From: Maribacter sp. ACAM166
Lineage (GTDB): Bacteria; Bacteroidota; Bacteroidia; Flavobacteriales; Flavobacteriaceae
Direction: 5' to 3'
DNA length: 64,000 nucleotides
NCBI RefSeq assembly: GCF_005771495.1
Contig: NZ_VAUW01000016.1
Coordinates: 20,095-84,094 of the forward strand
In this document: in pieces, positions 63,880 to 64,000 of the stretch
Position numbering within the stretch: position 1 is the stretch's first letter
How the letters are laid out: each line of letters starts with the position of its first letter
The notes under the pieces: model-generated
Told to the model about the DNA's origin: nothing
Database searches by the model: none
What the model saw: only the letters and a program-made list of their open reading frames with translations
Program-made: the position numbers and the translations under genes

Positions 63880-64000
63880 CTTCCCCATAAGTAGGACAGT
63901 TAATAATTCAAATTTACTAACTTTAAATTCAAACTGTCATCATGAAAAGCAGCAAGTTTAGCGAGAGCCAGATTATTAAAGCTCTAAAGGAAAATGAACA
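63880..64000 (+). mobile_element. Left end of an IS3-type insertion sequence
   Basis: Directly after the hydrolase gene the sequence TTCCCCATAAGTAGGACAG has the look of an IS3-family terminal inverted repeat, and a transposase orfA begins 63 bases in. The element continues beyond the window, so its right end cannot be checked. Confidence 0.7.
63943..64000 (+). CDS. IS3 family transposase OrfA, N-terminal fragment
   Basis: The reading frame starts MKSSKFSESQIIKALKENE and runs off the window. This is the standard beginning of the helix-turn-helix OrfA of IS3-family elements (KFSxxQIIxALKE). Only 19 codons are visible. Confidence 0.8.

Noticed and set aside
1..64000. CRISPR arrays, tRNA, rRNA or prophage
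   Set aside because: I saw no regularly spaced repeats, no cloverleaf-like genes and no phage structural or integrase genes in either strand; small tRNAs could still be missed by eye.

Overview
The window is chromosomal DNA of a marine-type Flavobacteriaceae (Bacteroidota). The evidence is the low GC content, the flavobacterial gene order porV-cdd-pdhA-pdhC, promoter -7 boxes of the TAnnTTTG form, weak Shine-Dalgarno sequences, DUF5686, DUF389 and HEPN-sulfite reductase genes, a CxPSR sulfatase, and intergenic repeats containing a TGAGCGNAGTCGAA core. A genus cannot be fixed from the sequence; Maribacter, Zobellia or Arenibacter relatives would fit. No rRNA, tRNA, CRISPR array or prophage was seen.

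Layout. Bases 1-10.5 kb: the end of porV (type IX secretion), cytidine deaminase, pyruvate dehydrogenase E1-alpha and E2, then a tight run of an M28 peptidase lipoprotein, an SDR, a SprT-like protein, mannose-1-phosphate guanylyltransferase and a DUF389 protein, with a converging MlaE/MlaF-type ABC pair. 10.6-21 kb: PafA-like phosphatase, glutamate racemase, folA, thyA, a concentrative nucleoside transporter, a bifunctional nuclease and etfBA. 21-32 kb: pyruvate dehydrogenase E1-beta (away from its partners), a DUF5686 outer-membrane protein, soluble and membrane pyrophosphatases, TonB, an App1-like phosphatase, pabB/pabC and a deoxynucleoside kinase. 32-40 kb: metK behind a candidate SAM-II riboswitch, followed by a patchy accessory stretch with repeats, a decayed RiPP-like peptide, a CocE-type hydrolase, a broken GIY-YIG/DUF4357 gene and a sulfatase.

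40-61 kb is a coherent sulfur and methionine region. It contains a SAM-I riboswitch and metY; a very unusual fusion of a MetX-like acyltransferase with aspartokinase and homoserine dehydrogenase; metZ; an Rrf2 regulator with four cysteines; a DUF2061-cysH-cysD-cysN-sir-cobA-FNR sulfate assimilation operon with palindromes that could be Rrf2 operators; a second SAM-I riboswitch with an enlarged P4 arm; metH split into two genes with a four-helix-bundle gene and inverted repeats between them; and metF. Together these genes take sulfate to sulfide and aspartate to methionine, and metK converts methionine to SAM. SAM appears to be sensed by at least two riboswitch classes.

61-64 kb: an acyloxyacyl hydrolase, a DUF2807 lipoprotein, a serine hydrolase whose coding sequence contains a copy of the dispersed repeat, and the left end of an IS3-type insertion sequence cut by the window edge.
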